NCBI RefSeq assembly: GCF_963169125.1
Contig: NC_084793.1
Span: forward strand, 135,944,297-136,008,296
Length of the DNA: 64,000 nt
Direction: 5' to 3'
From: Humulus lupulus
Lineage: Eukaryota; Streptophyta; Magnoliopsida; Rosales; Cannabaceae
The position numbers and the translations under genes are program-made. Below the pieces are notes generated by a model. That model did no database searches. It was not told the DNA's origin and saw only the letters and a program-made list of their open reading frames with translations. Positions 34,022 to 46,037 of the stretch are shown here, in pieces. Each line of letters starts with the position of its first letter. The stretch's first letter is position 1.

Positions 34022-35987
34022 TGATAACTCTACAAAACAGAGTTATTTTACCACTTTTTATGTGCTAATTGTTGCTTAGATCATGAGTTTTTAATTGATT
34101 TATTAAGTTTTTAAGTAATTTTGAATTTATTAGGTTTATTTTAATTTTATATATTTTTTGTGTGTTTTGATAGTTATTTTGTTGTAAAATGTTGTAGTTA
34201 ATTATTTAAGGTATTGTGTTTAGGGAAGTAAAAAAATGTTTGTTTTATTGAAACTAAATGTTAAATTAAATTAAGTTGTAATTAATATTTTCAAAGAATT
34301 AATATGGTTTATTTTATAATTGAAAATATTTTATCATGACTTAGTTTATATTATTTTGTGTAGGTAATATGTTGCATTTTTGTGCTTGAAGAGGAATAAA
34401 TGATAGAAAGCTTAAAAGAAGGAATGTGGCATTTTTTTTAAAAATGTCATAAGACAAGCCAAGGCCCATCACCTATTCAGCTGTCCCCTTGCCACCACTG
34501 CCACCGTGGGCCTGCTCTCCTCACCAGCCCAGAAACGAGGCCCACAACCAGCAGGCTCTCCTAGCCGTTTGTCCCCTTTAACCACCGAACCTTCTCCATG
34601 CCTCCAGCTACCCAGCCGTTTCCTTTTTGCTCCTGCCAGATCACAGCCCGTGTCTTCACACGGTTGCCTCCAGCTGCATCAATGAAGCACTCCAGCCAGC
34701 AGATCTCCCCAAGCTAGTTCGGCCCAACGCTAGCACCCAATGGCCAGCCAGCTGCTACCAAGCCCATAAAGCATTGAGAGCAAATTTTCTTGAGCCCACA
34801 AATTGTCCCCTTGTCCTACAATGTCCCAAAATAGCATCTTTTTACCCAAACTTTTCTACACATTTTACCTCAAAACATCATTATTACACCCTATAATTTA
34901 CCCCTATTTGTCATATTATAATTAATTAAATAAATTAAATTAATTTAAATTGATTATTTTATTACCTCATTTTTTGGCTATAAATAAGGGATTTGGTGTG
35001 CAAATTTGACCGGGGGAGGTTACCATACCACACACTTACCACATTTCAAAACATCTATATTCTCTTCATCTTCTTCTTCTTTTTGGTTATTTTCTATGTA
35101 TTTTTAGAGGAACAATTTGGTGGTTCATCCTCCAAATTTTCCTATTTATGTTTGTAATTTTTTTGTTTGTATTTTCTATTCTAGTTATGAGTTTCTAATC
35201 TTTTTAAGATTATTAAGGTGATGATGAAACAATAAGTAACTAGATAGTGTTTATTTTGTATGTTGATTTCCCATTTGTGCAACAAAGTTTATGGAATTTT
35301 CTTCTTCAAATATCTTCTTTCATCTTAAAAATCATGTATTTTGGATTGTTAGAACATATTTACACTTTGTTCTTCATTAGTGCAAAAACATAATATTCTT
35401 TGTGTAAGATGTGTCATTAAATTGTACACATCCATGCTTAGAACAAAAATATTATGTTTTGCCTTATAAATAATGTTCATTGATTTATTTGTTATTTCAT
35501 TAAGTTGATTTACATTAAATACTTTGAAATTATAAATTTTTGAAAAGTGAAGAAATATCTTATCTTCTTAGAAGTAATTTGTGCTTAAAATTATAAATCT
35601 ATTTGGAAAATAATTGTTTGATTTATTTTAACTATCACTAAAACTTGGGAATCAATGTACTTATAAATATTATTAAACTTAAATTTTGTGGATTCTAATC
35701 CTTAATAATCTTATTTTACCATCTTGATTTCTAATATTAATTTATTTTTATTTATTGTCTTAATTTTCTTTATTATTGTCTCTTATTATATTTTATTGTC
35801 ACAAATTCTCATCAATCTTTGGAACTAGGTTAGAATTTATAAATTTGGGTTTAAAATAGTTTTCTTTTCGATTTTAGAAAACTCCTTTGGGTTCGACATC
35901 TTTGCTTACACGATCACTATTCTATATGAACGATTCGTGCACTTGCGATTTATAAATATTTAGAACATACCCGTTTTGGGTCCATCA
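34022..35987 (+). repeat. Solo LTR, Athila-like, in copia element
   Basis: It starts TGATAACTCTACAAAACAGA and ends TTGGGTCCATCA, with a perfect five-base duplication AATAA outside (34017-34021, 35988-35992). Near its 3' end are GATTCGTGCACTTGCGA-type bases common in Athila-like LTRs. There is no internal region, so it arose by LTR-LTR recombination. The ORF at 34627-34896 inside it has no domain I recognise. Confidence 0.9.
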
Positions 35988-36051
35988 AATAACTTTACAA
36001 ACAAAACAAGTATAACAATCACCCTTGAATTGTTCATTAAAGTTCACCATT
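35988..36051 (-). pseudogene. Copia gag zinc-knuckle remnant (outer piece)
   Basis: Between two solo LTRs lie 64 bases that continue the copia frame. With the bases at 33960-34021 they give residues resembling a degenerate zinc knuckle (CYTCFVCKVIDHHVRYGTC). The two insertions split this small region. Confidence 0.5.
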
Positions 36052-37959
36052 TGTAATGACCCACTATTCTAGACTCTTGGACCATTATCGAACTATACAT
36101 ACAAATTCTTACTAAAACATACATTTGCGAAAATACCATAATTTATTATAAACTTGTAGAAACAAAGGTTACTTTCATAAAAATAAGTAGGATATGGGTA
36201 CTCATTGTCTTTAAAACAAAAATAACTTACAGTAAAAAGAGTTACATAGAAAATGCGGAAAAATACATTTAAAACCATAAAAACATAAACAAGACTACAT
36301 CCTCGAATCGAATAACGCTCGGCCCCTTGACTCCATTCACCATCGATACACATCCTCTAAGCGTCACGAATCTTTCCGCCTCTAAAGCTTATTTCCTGCA
36401 CATAAACAGAAAGGAATGAGCCTAATGCCCAGCAAGGAAAAATCTAACACATAGTCATACACATCAATTTCATAATAACGTAAAGACATATCATAACACA
36501 TAATACACTTATTATAATGGCCATTATTACTTGGGGTCCCTTAGACTAAACAAGCTTATGCCCATGAGATTAGTGGGGTCCTACCAGCTAAATAGGCATA
36601 TGCCCACAATCTTTTTGGGGTCTTGTTAGTCAAAAAGGGCATAAGCCCAAGCCTACAAACATACACATTCATAACATATTCATAACATATCATAACATAA
36701 CACATAAGATAACATAAACATAAACATATAGATTCTAGCCTATTTTCCTTACCAAAGTTACCGGGATATAATGGACTGAGTTGGGACTTTTGGAACACTC
36801 CTAAAACCATATGAGAAAGAGTGAGTCTTAAGAAGAAGAAGAAATGAAAATGAATAGGAAGACTAAACCATTGAGAATTATGCTTACCACAACTTATGTG
36901 CTTAAGAACTTGGATTCCCTAACCAAAATAAGAATGAGGTTAGGAAACTAAGTAGAAGACTAAGAGAAGGGAAACATAACATAAATCAAATGAACTAGAG
37001 TTTCGGGTTTACCTCAAAGACTTGCAAGATCAATCTAACCACAACCGAAATACTAACGAACCTCACTTCCCAAAGTGTTTGATAAGCTTATGATGTTTAA
37101 GCTTATGATTTTCCCAAACCAGGTGTTTACACTCTCACACTCTCTTAGCACTAGCAGCTTCTGAACTTAGAGTAAAAGGTGAAGAAATGGCTGGGTACTA
37201 GGTCCTATTTATAGAGTTTGGGAATGAAAGTATCTTGATTTTACTTGAATAAAAATAATGGCTTTTTAGGTGAAAATCATTTGAATAATCGTTCAGCAGA
37301 GGCTGAAGACTCGTTCAAAAGATGCTGGACTGTTGAAGGAGTTTGAATGGCTGAAAGGAAATGAATTCAAAAGAGTTTGAATTTATGCTGGAGGAGGCGA
37401 TATATTGCCCCCTGTAGGTGATATATCGCCTGGGCCAGTATGCCTGAGGCGACCGTGCATCGTTTCGTGTTTTCCGTATCTACGTGCTGCGATATATCGC
37501 CCCTATAGCTGCGATATATCGGCACACGCTGAATAATTAAACACGAAATTACACATTTTTAGCTAAGTTTGAATGGAGTAAACAGCCTTGACTAAGCCCT
37601 CAACGTATTCAAAGCTGCTGACTGGCCCTATAACATTCAAACTTTACTCCTTATTAAATTTAATCCTCAAAAATACTTAATCCTTAATCACCATTCATAA
37701 CATGTGCTTAAATTCCTATTGGTTGATATCTAAACCTTATAGTATAATAAATATTATCCTTAATATCAGTCATATAATCAAACCTTAGGTTATACTTAAT
37801 ATTCTTAAACTATAGGTTGAACTTAGAAAATCTATAAGTACTACTATGAGTGTCCAAATAATTCCCGGTCTGAACCAAAAATCAACAGTAACAAGATAAT
37901 GCTATAAATACTATCATACCATTATCTATCTTAGCTAAGTAAAGTTCTTGGACTCTACA
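36052..37959 (-). repeat. Solo LTR, family with GCGATATATCGC cluster (copy A)
   Basis: On the minus strand it starts TGTAGAGTCCAAGAAC at 37959 and ends GGGTCATTACA at 36052. A perfect duplication CCATT flanks it (36047-36051, 37960-37964). A TATA-like CTATAAATAG is read on the minus strand at 37205-37214. A cluster of GCGATATATCGC-type motifs lies at 37393-37525, upstream of that TATA on the minus strand. Copy B of the same family is at 46038-47897. The TGTA...TACA ends suggest Ty3-type, but no coding part is present to prove it. Confidence 0.92.
37205..37214 (-). promoter_or_regulatory. TATA-like site in solo LTR copy A
   Basis: It reads CTATAAATAG on the minus strand, with the same bases at the matching place in copy B (46765-46774). 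Conservation between two copies supports a promoter role. Confidence 0.6.
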
Positions 37960-38299
37960 CCATTGTACTGTTAATATTAGCAAAAAACTCAAACTCACAA
38001 AGATATTGCAGCAAAAAAAAAATCATTCAAAATTCTTGAAATCTACACATGAAGAAATAAAGAATTTTATGATGCCAATCTCCTTAAGCATGTAATCCCA
38101 TTGAGTTGTCTCATCCTTTGTTGATGAAGACTTTGAATCCATATCCGCATTTATGTAGATTATATTTAGATAGAACTTTTTTCTATCTTTCATGGTTATG
38201 TGTTCAAACCATATCTTTAAACAAGGATTTGAATGTTGTAGTAGATGAACAAATCTCACTCATTTTTTATTATGCAAAACACAAAATAAAGTAATTAAA
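37960..38299 (-). pseudogene. Possible copia gag N-terminal remnant
   Basis: The stretch lies between solo LTR A and the copia 5' LTR. The minus-strand frame 38023-38259 contains ADMDSKSSSTKDETTQWDYM followed by an F-rich part. This does not match a typical copia gag closely, and no primer-binding site was found, so the assignment rests on position only. Confidence 0.3.
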
Positions 38300-39298
38300 A
38301 TTAGAGATTTTGACATATAGGAATATCTGGCTTTACACTTTGCAAATAAACAACTAATAATGGGAATAGTTCAATATTTGAAACCCTAAATGATAATAAA
38401 AAAACCTTATTCAAAGTATGAATGCAAATCTTGATAATCAAATAAACTCATTCAAGACATTCATGATATGAATGTCAATCTTGAATATAAGAAACAAAGT
38501 GATTAAATGATGATAAGATGAACTTAGAAACATTTAATCATCAATACTAACAATGAAAACAGAGTAGAGTAACACAAAAAAAAAGTTGGGGTTAGATAGA
38601 TACAATCTTGATTTAGAGCAACTTGAATCTTCAAACTTGGGGAACGTCTAAGGCTTATACACAAATAAGAATATTGTTGTCCAAAATTCTATTCTAAGCC
38701 TTCCCTTATTGGTTGAAGCTTCAACTAAGTAGAATGAGATTTGGAATTTAACAAGCCTTAAAACTCATGCAAGTCAAGCAAAGCTTGATGAGTTTCTTGG
38801 AGAAAACTTTGGTCTTCGAGAGCTAGAGAGAGAGAGAGGTTAGACACAGAGTTGGAAAATGTGATCAAGGTTTTACAACTCTAATAACCCATATTTATAG
38901 TGTAGGCATCGTCATTAGTCTAACCAAAAACATTATAGCATTAAAAACACACCATTTGGAGCATTTTACATAACATTACGACCCTAAAGACCGCCCAAAC
39001 GATGTATCGCCTGCCTGTATCGTCTGGCAGGCGATACGTCTCCTACTATCAGGCAATGCATCGCGTGCTTGGGCTTTTGAAGCCATCATAATTTTGGCAA
39101 TGGTACGCCACTTAGGGGGTGATGCATCGCCACTCCCTATGACTTTGGACACCTCTAATGGTCCTATAATTGCTCCAATTGCTACCAAACTTTTTGGGAG
39201 GTCACTTTTAGATGCCTTCTACACAATCTCATTTTTTCACTTCACCTTAAGTGAAAATAATTCAGTGTTTTGCACCTCAACGTGTAAACATCTTAACA
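38300..39298 (-). repeat. 5' LTR of minus-strand copia element
   Basis: On the minus strand the outer end reads TGTTAAGATGTTTACACG at 39298, a usual copia start. A TATA-like CTATAAATAT lies at 38891-38900 and is followed by CT-rich and AT-rich leader sequence. A cluster of GATGCATCGC-type motifs lies at 38988-39130, upstream of the TATA. The inner end is uncertain (38300 is approximate) because no primer-binding site was recognised. Outside 39298 the sequence becomes a Tat-like gag reading, which indicates insertion. Confidence 0.6.
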
Positions 39299-40097
39299 AT
39301 TATATTCAACCAATCTCATCATATGTAGTGAATATCAGGGCGTACTTGTCCCAAGGTTTGTTCTTCATGGACCCCATCTGGTCACCTTCATTACTTCCCT
39401 TCTTCTTGTTATTATTTCCTGCCTAGTTAATAGGGGTAGTAGGTTGTGTCATAGCTGCAGTAGTTTCTACCACTCCAATGGGCTGAGTGGGAATTTGACT
39501 AGTTCTAGCTATTTCGGATTCAGCCTCCTCGAGATTTATCCATGCTTGAGTTGGGCTAGGAACTCATCTGAATTTTTCACTCCTTTCCTTTGGAGTTCAT
39601 TCCAAAATTCACCTCCCACGATAATTCCGGATTGCACTGCCATGAGTTTGGCACATTCATCAGCGTCTCTAGCTCGAGCTGCTATTTTGGTGAACCAATT
39701 TATGTAAGCTTTGAGAGACTCACCCGACTGTTGTTTTATATTCACCAAGGAATCGGCCCCCACCAATATTTCTTTTGCAGCTCAGAACTTCTTTATAAAC
39801 TTTGACGACACCTCCAAGTGGTGATTAAATGCCCTTTAAATTTGTTAAGCCACAGTTTGGCTACTCCTACCAATGTGGGTAGGAACAGGATGCACCACAA
39901 TTTGATAATGACATTATGGGCTTTCATCAGGGTATTGAAAGTTCCAATGTGGTTTGATGGGTCAATCGTTCCGTCATAGGTAGTTATGTGCGGCATCTTG
40001 AAACCTATTGGATACGGAGTTGTAGCGATATAAGGAGTGAAAGGTTCAATTGTCAGAATCACAATCATCTTGGTTTCTCCCAGACAGGAGATGCCTC
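39299..40097 (-). pseudogene. Tat/Retand-like gag fragment
   Basis: On the minus strand the pieces read PFTPYIATTPYPIGFKMPH with TTYDGTIDPSNHIGTF (39793-40068), then LVNIKQQSGESLKAYINWFT (39536-39766), and finally residues around NKPWDKYALIF close to 39330. This is the gag order of Tat-clade Ty3 elements. It has an internal frameshift near 39780, and is cut on one side by the copia LTR (39298) and on the other by a truncated chromovirus LTR (about 40098). Confidence 0.8.
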
Positions 40098-41068
40098 ATT
40101 TTCTCCCTCCTTCGACTCCTCCATTTCCAACCTTCATGAATTGATTCTAAGCTTCACCCAAACCCACAAAAGAACCCCAAAACCATATATACAAGTCCTA
40201 GGCACCATAACCCAATCAATCATAGCCAAAAACTCCCATCAATTCTCGTTATCCAACTTAAAAATCCAAATTGAAATCCAAATGAAAATAGAGCAAAAGA
40301 ACCAAAGTTTAAATGGATAAAAACTTACCTCAAGCTCAGCTTAGAACCCTCTTCAATGGTGGAACAGAACCCTAAGCCCTCAAGGTTCACTTCCCTAGCT
40401 TGAATTCTCAAAAGAAGCTAAAAAATCCAAAGAGAAAAGGAAGGAAAATGATGTACGGGAGAATAAGAAACTTATTCTGCTTTACTTAAGCTTCTACAGC
40501 CTTCAAATGGCTAAATCTATCCTTAGGGTGAAAAGACTATATTGCCCCTGAGTCATTTAAAGTCCTTTAAAGGCTTCCAAGAGTAAAACCGTCCTTATTC
40601 CCCTATCTCGTTAATCTTAATTAACGCTCTCCAATTCCCGTTATTCCCAATATTCTCCAATACCAATAAACCATATCCCATTACCCTTTAATGCCCGATA
40701 ATGTTCTAATCCTCAAATTACCCCGAGACTCACCCCGAGCCCCGAATTCAACCCCGTTATGATCAAACCGCTAAGCTGCATTAAAAGATCGTCTCTGGCC
40801 GAATGGCTCAAACAAATCCACATTATAATGTGGCCTCATCAATAATCACCAACATGCATGAAAATACACAATTATGCTCTCAATGTGCCAAATTACCAAA
40901 ATGCCCCTATCATGAAATGTGGACCCACATGCATGCATTTATCATCATATAATAATATAATTCACATAAACATGCATATAATCATTTAATGGCATAATAA
41001 ATCAATTATGGCCCTCCCGGCCTACTAATCCAACCATTAAACCTCATTAGGTATTTTGGGGCATTACA
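40098..41068 (-). repeat. 3' LTR of chromovirus 2, truncated
   Basis: On the minus strand it begins TGTAATGCCCCAAAATACC at 41068, next to the polypurine tract. It matches the 5' LTR at 53427-54382 closely: in the 120 bases from 40141 and 53464 I count one difference. The match ends abruptly near 40098, so the last 1.4-1.5 kb of this LTR is missing. Confidence 0.9.
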
Positions 41069-41082
41069 ACTATCCCCTCCTT
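41069..41082 (-). promoter_or_regulatory. Polypurine tract of chromovirus 2
   Basis: On the minus strand it reads AAGGAGGGGATAGT directly before the 3' LTR. It would prime plus-strand DNA synthesis. Confidence 0.8.
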
Positions 41083-41104
41083 ACAGAAATTTCGTCATCA
41101 AAAT

Positions 41105-42301
41105 TTACCCGAATAGCTCGAGATACTGATTCTGCATATCTAACTCCAGCTCCCAGGTCGCTTCCTTGACTTTGTTGTTCCTCCATAATTCCTTGATCAA
41201 AGGTATCGTCTTATTCCTAAGGACCTTGTCCTTTCTGTCAAGTATCTGAATTGGCTGTTCCTCATAGGAGAGATCTGCCTCAAGCTCCAAATCTTCATAA
41301 CTCAAGACATGAGTCACATCAGATACACACCATCGAAGAGCTGAAACATGAAACATGTTATGCACGGCCGACAACGCTGGTGGTAAGGCCAACTTGTAAG
41401 CCACCTGACCAATCCTCTCCAGGATCTTAAATGGACCTACAAATCTAGGGCTCAGCTTGCCCTTCTTCCCAAACCATCTCACCCCTTTCCATGGCAAGAC
41501 TCTAAGGAAAATGTAATCTGCCACTTGGAACTCCACGTTCCTGCACTTGGGATCTACATAACTTTTCTGCCTACTCTAAGAAGCGAGCATTCAAGCTCTA
41601 ATCTTCTCAATGGCCTCACTGGTCCTTTGAACTCCCTCAGGACCCATGTATCTCCTTTCTGCTATCTCATCCCAATGAATGGGAGATCTGCATTTCCTAC
41701 CATATAGCATCTCATAAGGTGCTACCCCAATGGTCGACTGATAACTGTTGTTGTAGGAAAACTCTATCGAAGGTAGATACTTACTCCAGGATCCACGAAA
41801 GTCCAGCACACATGCTCATAGCATGTCTTCTAATATCTGGATCGTCCTCTCAGATTGTCCATCTGTGTGAGGATGATAAGCAGTACTGAACTTCAACTGT
41901 GTTCCCACGACCTTCTGTAAACTCCCCCAGAACTTGGAAGTGAAAGTGGGGTCCCGATCTGACATGATCGACCTCGGTGCTCCATGGAGGCGCATGATCT
42001 CTCTCACATAGAGATATGCATACTGATCAACTGTATATGTAGTCCTCATTGGTCAGAAGTGAGCTAACTTGGTATAGCAATCCACAATAACCCAAACTGA
42101 ATCATGTTGACCAACATTCCTGTGTAATTCCACCACGAAATCCATCATGATGTCCTCCCATTTCCACTCTGGGATATCCAGAGGCTGCAATATCCCTACC
42201 GGCCTCTGATGCTCAGCCTTGAATTGTTGACATGTCAAGCACTTAGCAACATATTCTTCTACATCCTTCTTCATCCCAGGCCACCAATACAGAGATCTCA
42301 C
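41105..42301 (-). pseudogene. Chromovirus integrase with C-terminal chromodomain
   Basis: Four open pieces follow in order. 42053-42301 gives the zinc-binding tail (CLTCQQFK) and the first core segment (IMMDFVVELHRN, VIVDCYTKLAHF). 41816-42049 gives MSDRDPTFTSKFWGSLQK and STAYHPHTDGQSERT with the second and third acidic residues. 41591-41809 gives EFSYNNSYQSTIGVAPYEML. 41105-41536 gives the [16 protein letters not shown] region and a C-terminal chromodomain-like part ([20 protein letters not shown], then ATWELELDM). Stops or frameshifts separate the pieces near 41536-41591, 41810 and 42050. A chromodomain in this place marks a chromovirus of the Tekay/Del type, where it is thought to guide insertion to heterochromatin. 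Confidence 0.9.
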
Positions 42302-42586
42302 ATCCTAATACATCTTTGTGGTGCCTGGATGCAAAGAATAAGGTGTAGTATGAGATTCATCTATAATCTCTCATCTCAAAGTAGTGTCTAAAGGAACACA
42401 TATCCGACCCTTGTACCTCAACAAGCCCAAATTAGACATTGTATAATCTCTGGATACTCCAGGCAAAACATCCTCTCCGATCTTGATTAGCTATGGATCA
42501 CTCAACTGATCCTCCCTTATTCTCTCCAACAATGTAGATTGTAGCGTAATATTGGCCAACTGGCCCACCAGCAACTCTATACTAGT

Positions 42587-43003
42587 TCAGGTCATATCAT
42601 CTGCTAACTCTCTGGCTATCAGCTTCGCACAATAAATATGTCCCGAACCCTTCTGGCTTAAAGCATCAGCTACCACGTTGGCCTTTCCTGGATGATACAG
42701 AATCTCACAATCATAATCCTTTACTAACTCCAGCCAACGCCTTTTTCTCATATTCAAATCTTTCTGCATGAAGAAGTATTTTAGGCTCTTGTGGTCAGTG
42801 TAGATCTCACACTTCTCCCCATAAAGGTAATGCCTCCATACCTTTAAAGCAAAGACCACAGCCGCCAATTCTAAATCATGAGTGGGATATCTCTGGTCAT
42901 ACTCCTTCAGCTGGAGTGAAGCCTAAGCAATCACCTTTCCTACCTGCATCAAAACATAACCCATACCTTGATGTGAGACATCACAGTAAATAACAAACTT
43001 CTC
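42587..43003 (-). pseudogene. Chromovirus RNase H
   Basis: The frame 42587-42868 has [20 protein letters not shown], then [10 protein letters not shown] and [14 protein letters not shown], the usual Ty3 RNase H motifs. The stretch to 43003 holds the connection from reverse transcriptase, with one or two stops. The region 42302-42586 towards integrase reads in pieces only. Confidence 0.9.
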
Positions 43004-44100
43004 CTAATCTGTTGGAAGACTCAGAACAGGAGCTGTAATCAACATCTGTTTCAATTCCTGGAAGCTATTCTCACACTTGTCTAACCACACAAACTTTTGA
43101 TTCTTACGCGTCAGCTCAGTCAATGAAGTAGCAATCTTGGAGAATCCTTCCACAAAAAGTCTGTAATAACCTGCCAAACCAAGGAAACTCCCGACTTCAG
43201 AAGCATTCTTTGGCCTTGGCCAATCTCTGACTACCTTAATCTTTGTTGGATCTACCTTAATCCCCTCCTTACTATCAACGTGCCCAAGAAAAGATACCTG
43301 AGATAACCCGAACTCACATTTCTTGAACTTTTCAAATAATTTGTGCTCCCTTAGTCTCTGTAGAACCAATCTCAAATGTTGCTCATGCTCTGACTCTGAC
43401 TGAGAATAAACCAGGATATCATCGATGAAGACGATCACAAACTGGTTTAGATAATCCTTGAACACCCTGTTCATCAAATCCATAAAAGCGACTGGGGCAT
43501 TAGTCAATCCAAAAGACATGACTAGGAACTCATAATGCCCATATCTAGTGTGAAAAGCAGTCTTTGGTATGTCTCCCTCCTTGACCCTCAACTGATGATA
43601 ACCAGAACGAAGGTCTATCTTTGAGAATACCCTTTTACCTTACAACTGATCAAACAAATCATCTATCCTTGGCAAAGGATACTTGTTCTTAATTGTTAAC
43701 TTGTTTAGTTCTCTGTAATCAATGCACATCCTCAGAGAACCATCCTTCTTCTTTACAAACAAAACTGGCGCACCCCAGGGTGAGAAACTAGGTCTTATAA
43801 AAACCAAATCTAACAGCTCTTGCAACTGTACTTTCAATTCTTTCAACTCAGCTGGGGCCATTCTGTAAGGTGCTCTAGACACTGGCTCCATCCTTGGTGC
43901 CAATTCTATCACAAACTCAATCTCTCTGTGTGGTGGCAACCCTGTTAAATCTTCTGGAAACACATCCATAAACTCACAGACTAGTTTGGTCTCTTCTGGT
44001 CTCACTGGCATGACCTGAGTGGTATCAACCGCACTGGCTAAGAATGTGATGCAACTTCCTTGCAATAGATCTCTAGCCCTCAAAATAGATATCATAGGTA
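43004..44100 (-). pseudogene. Chromovirus reverse transcriptase
   Basis: The upstream piece, part of frame 43640-44647, has [20 protein letters not shown] and [20 protein letters not shown], and ends DLFDQL at a TAA (43640-43642). After the stop, 43004-43591 continues with [20 protein letters not shown], the catalytic [10 protein letters not shown], and [17 protein letters not shown]. Only one stop and no frameshift separates the halves. This is the best-kept pol domain in the window. Confidence 0.93.
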
Positions 44101-44700
44101 TACGGGGTCCATGCACAGTACCAACAAACACAAAAAGATCCTCACCTTCAGGCTCAAAGGTGACCATCTTCCTTCTGCAATCTATGGTTGCCCCATACTT
44201 CACTAACCAGTCCATACCAAGAATCATGTCAAAGTCAGTCATAACTAACTCTATCAAATCCACTGACAACTCTCTGCCCTCCACTGTCACTGGCAAACAT
44301 CTGACCCATATCCCTGATACTACTAACTCCCCAGTGGGTAATAAGGTTCCAAACCCCACAACATAATAATCACATGGTCTACACAGTCTATCAATAATTA
44401 TACTAGCAACAAAAGAATATGTAGCACTAGAATCAATCAAAACAGTATAAGATGTTCCAGCACTAAAAAGCTGACCTGTAACTACTGAGGGTGAAGCCTC
44501 AGCTTCTGCTTGTGTCAATGCGAACACTCGAGTTGGGGTCGAGCTGTCCGCTTTCCTGGGCTCTTCCTTTCTTGCCTTTGGGCAGTCTTTCTTGAAATGT
44601 CCCACTGCCCCACATAAGAAGCAGGACTTTGCCCTACACTCTCCCAAATGGCACCTCTTGCACCTAGGGCACTCAGGATAAGTCTTCCAGGCCTCACTAC
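44101..44700 (-). pseudogene. Chromovirus protease and zinc knuckle
   Basis: Reading down the minus strand, a zinc knuckle [16 protein letters not shown] (CX2CX4HX4C) comes first, then a linker, then the protease [12 protein letters not shown] and [16 protein letters not shown]. The active-site glycine is serine (DSS in place of DSG), which should abolish activity. The same frame continues into reverse transcriptase, so this part was a single gag-pol frame. Confidence 0.9.
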
Positions 44701-44998
44701 CACCCTAACGACCCATTGTAATACCTCGTGGTCGCCTATCAGGACCTAGAGCTAGGAAAGTATCAAGAACCTTCCTCTTCTGATCACTGGGGCCTCCACC
44801 TCTACCTGAACCCACAAATGGAGGACCTGTCCTCCTAAACTCTTTTCTGGCTGCATTGTTCGACCAGTTCTTGTTTTCTGCACTCTCAGCTGTGAGCACC
44901 TTCTCCACCATCTGTGCAGAAGTAGTAACTCCTGTCACAGTGGTGATACGAACATCCCGGGCTAATCTAGGCTGTAGCCCCTGGAGAAACCTCTCCCT
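44701..44998 (-). pseudogene. Chromovirus gag C-terminal part, inner side of CACTA 2
   Basis: Frame 44705-45001 reads RERFLQGLQPRLARDVRITT, then SAQMVEKVLTAE and a G/R-rich tail. It is the direct continuation of the gag domain at 50987-51650, from which it is parted by CACTA 2 and its CCT duplication. A change of frame joins it to the zinc-knuckle frame near 44700. Confidence 0.85.
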
Positions 44999-45199
44999 CA
45001 CTACACCAAAATCACCTTTTCACAACATATGTCTATAATACTAATTAAAAAGTATTATAATTTCTTTGTTTAAAATCAGTAAAGTATCTTAAAAGAATAA
45101 AAGTATGGGAAAAGTACCATAATAAATTAAAGCAAAAAAGGCGGTATACTTTTGTGAAAACCCCGGTAAATTGTAAAAGGGATTTTAAGCTTTTAGCAT

Positions 45200-45760
45200 A
45201 GTATTGAAATTTTTAGCTGCAATCCTAAACTCATACTCTCTCTCTCTCTCTCTCCTTCTCATTCTACTTGTAACCCATCTTTCTCTCTCTCATACTAACT
45301 CTCATCCTCAACTTTTTTCTATCTCAAACTTCATGGCTGGTTTGATGGAGCTTAGGGGGTTTCTCATCTTCGTTGGCCTCCCACAGTAACTCTGCATCCA
45401 ATACTCTAGATGCTCGTTAGGTGAAGAACATAGATCATCTCTTCTCTCTATCTTTCACACACAACTTTTTCTTATTGAAAGTAGCAAACTTGGCACAGAT
45501 GGGCTTCAATAGAGGTGATGGGATTCACTGCAATAGAAAGGTACATAAGTTGTTCTATTGGGTTGGATGGGGTTGTGGGATGTAATGGTTTTTTACTGTC
45601 TCTAATCATAATTTTGTTAAATGGACTCTGTTTTTTCTTCTTCTATATTTAGTGTTATTTTGGCCTCTACCCAGATAAAAAATGACAAGGATGAGATACA
45701 GGGGCCACATGCTTCTCTGACTTCTTTGAGTTTCAATACATGGTATGTGTTTGAACTTTG
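45200..45760 (+). other. Gene-like segment in CACTA 2 (unrecognised)
   Basis: A CT-rich run (45238-45254) is followed by an ATG frame of 18 codons (MAGLMELRGFLIFVGLPQ) and later by a segment with splice-like borders (about 45655-45744, TTTAG before and GTATGTG after) that reads LASTQIKNDKDEIQGPHASL. It could be further captured exon sequence from the same donor as 48906-49025. I cannot identify it. Confidence 0.35.
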
Positions 45761-46037
45761 AGGTCCTTGTTTTTGGAGTCGACAATAGCTGTCAAAAACT
45801 GAGTTTGCTTTATTTTTAATTGAAATGAAATCAGTTTTTCTTTTTCACTCTAGCTTATATAAAATTATATGTATGAATATTTATATACATATATTATATA
45901 TGTATCCAATAATGAGTTTTCTATGGTTACTTACAAAGTGGGAAAGGAGTAAAACTAAATTGAAAGAAGAAGAATTTTTTTTTGGTTATATGAACTAGCA
46001 AAGTAATTTGTCTCCCTATTTTAGTATATATATATAT

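Noticed and set aside
34627..34896. 89-codon ORF rich in C, H and P
   Set aside because: It lies inside the solo LTR bounded by AATAA duplications. No motif, and LTRs of this kind are not coding.
39988..40320. ORF also seen at 53464-53724
   Set aside because: Both are the same piece of a chromovirus LTR on the strand opposite to the element. The similarity reflects the LTR pair, not a gene.
45238..45389. CT-rich leader followed by an ATG frame as an intact host gene promoter
   Set aside because: The frame is short, lies inside CACTA 2, and no continuing exons could be joined with confidence. Kept only as a gene-like segment.
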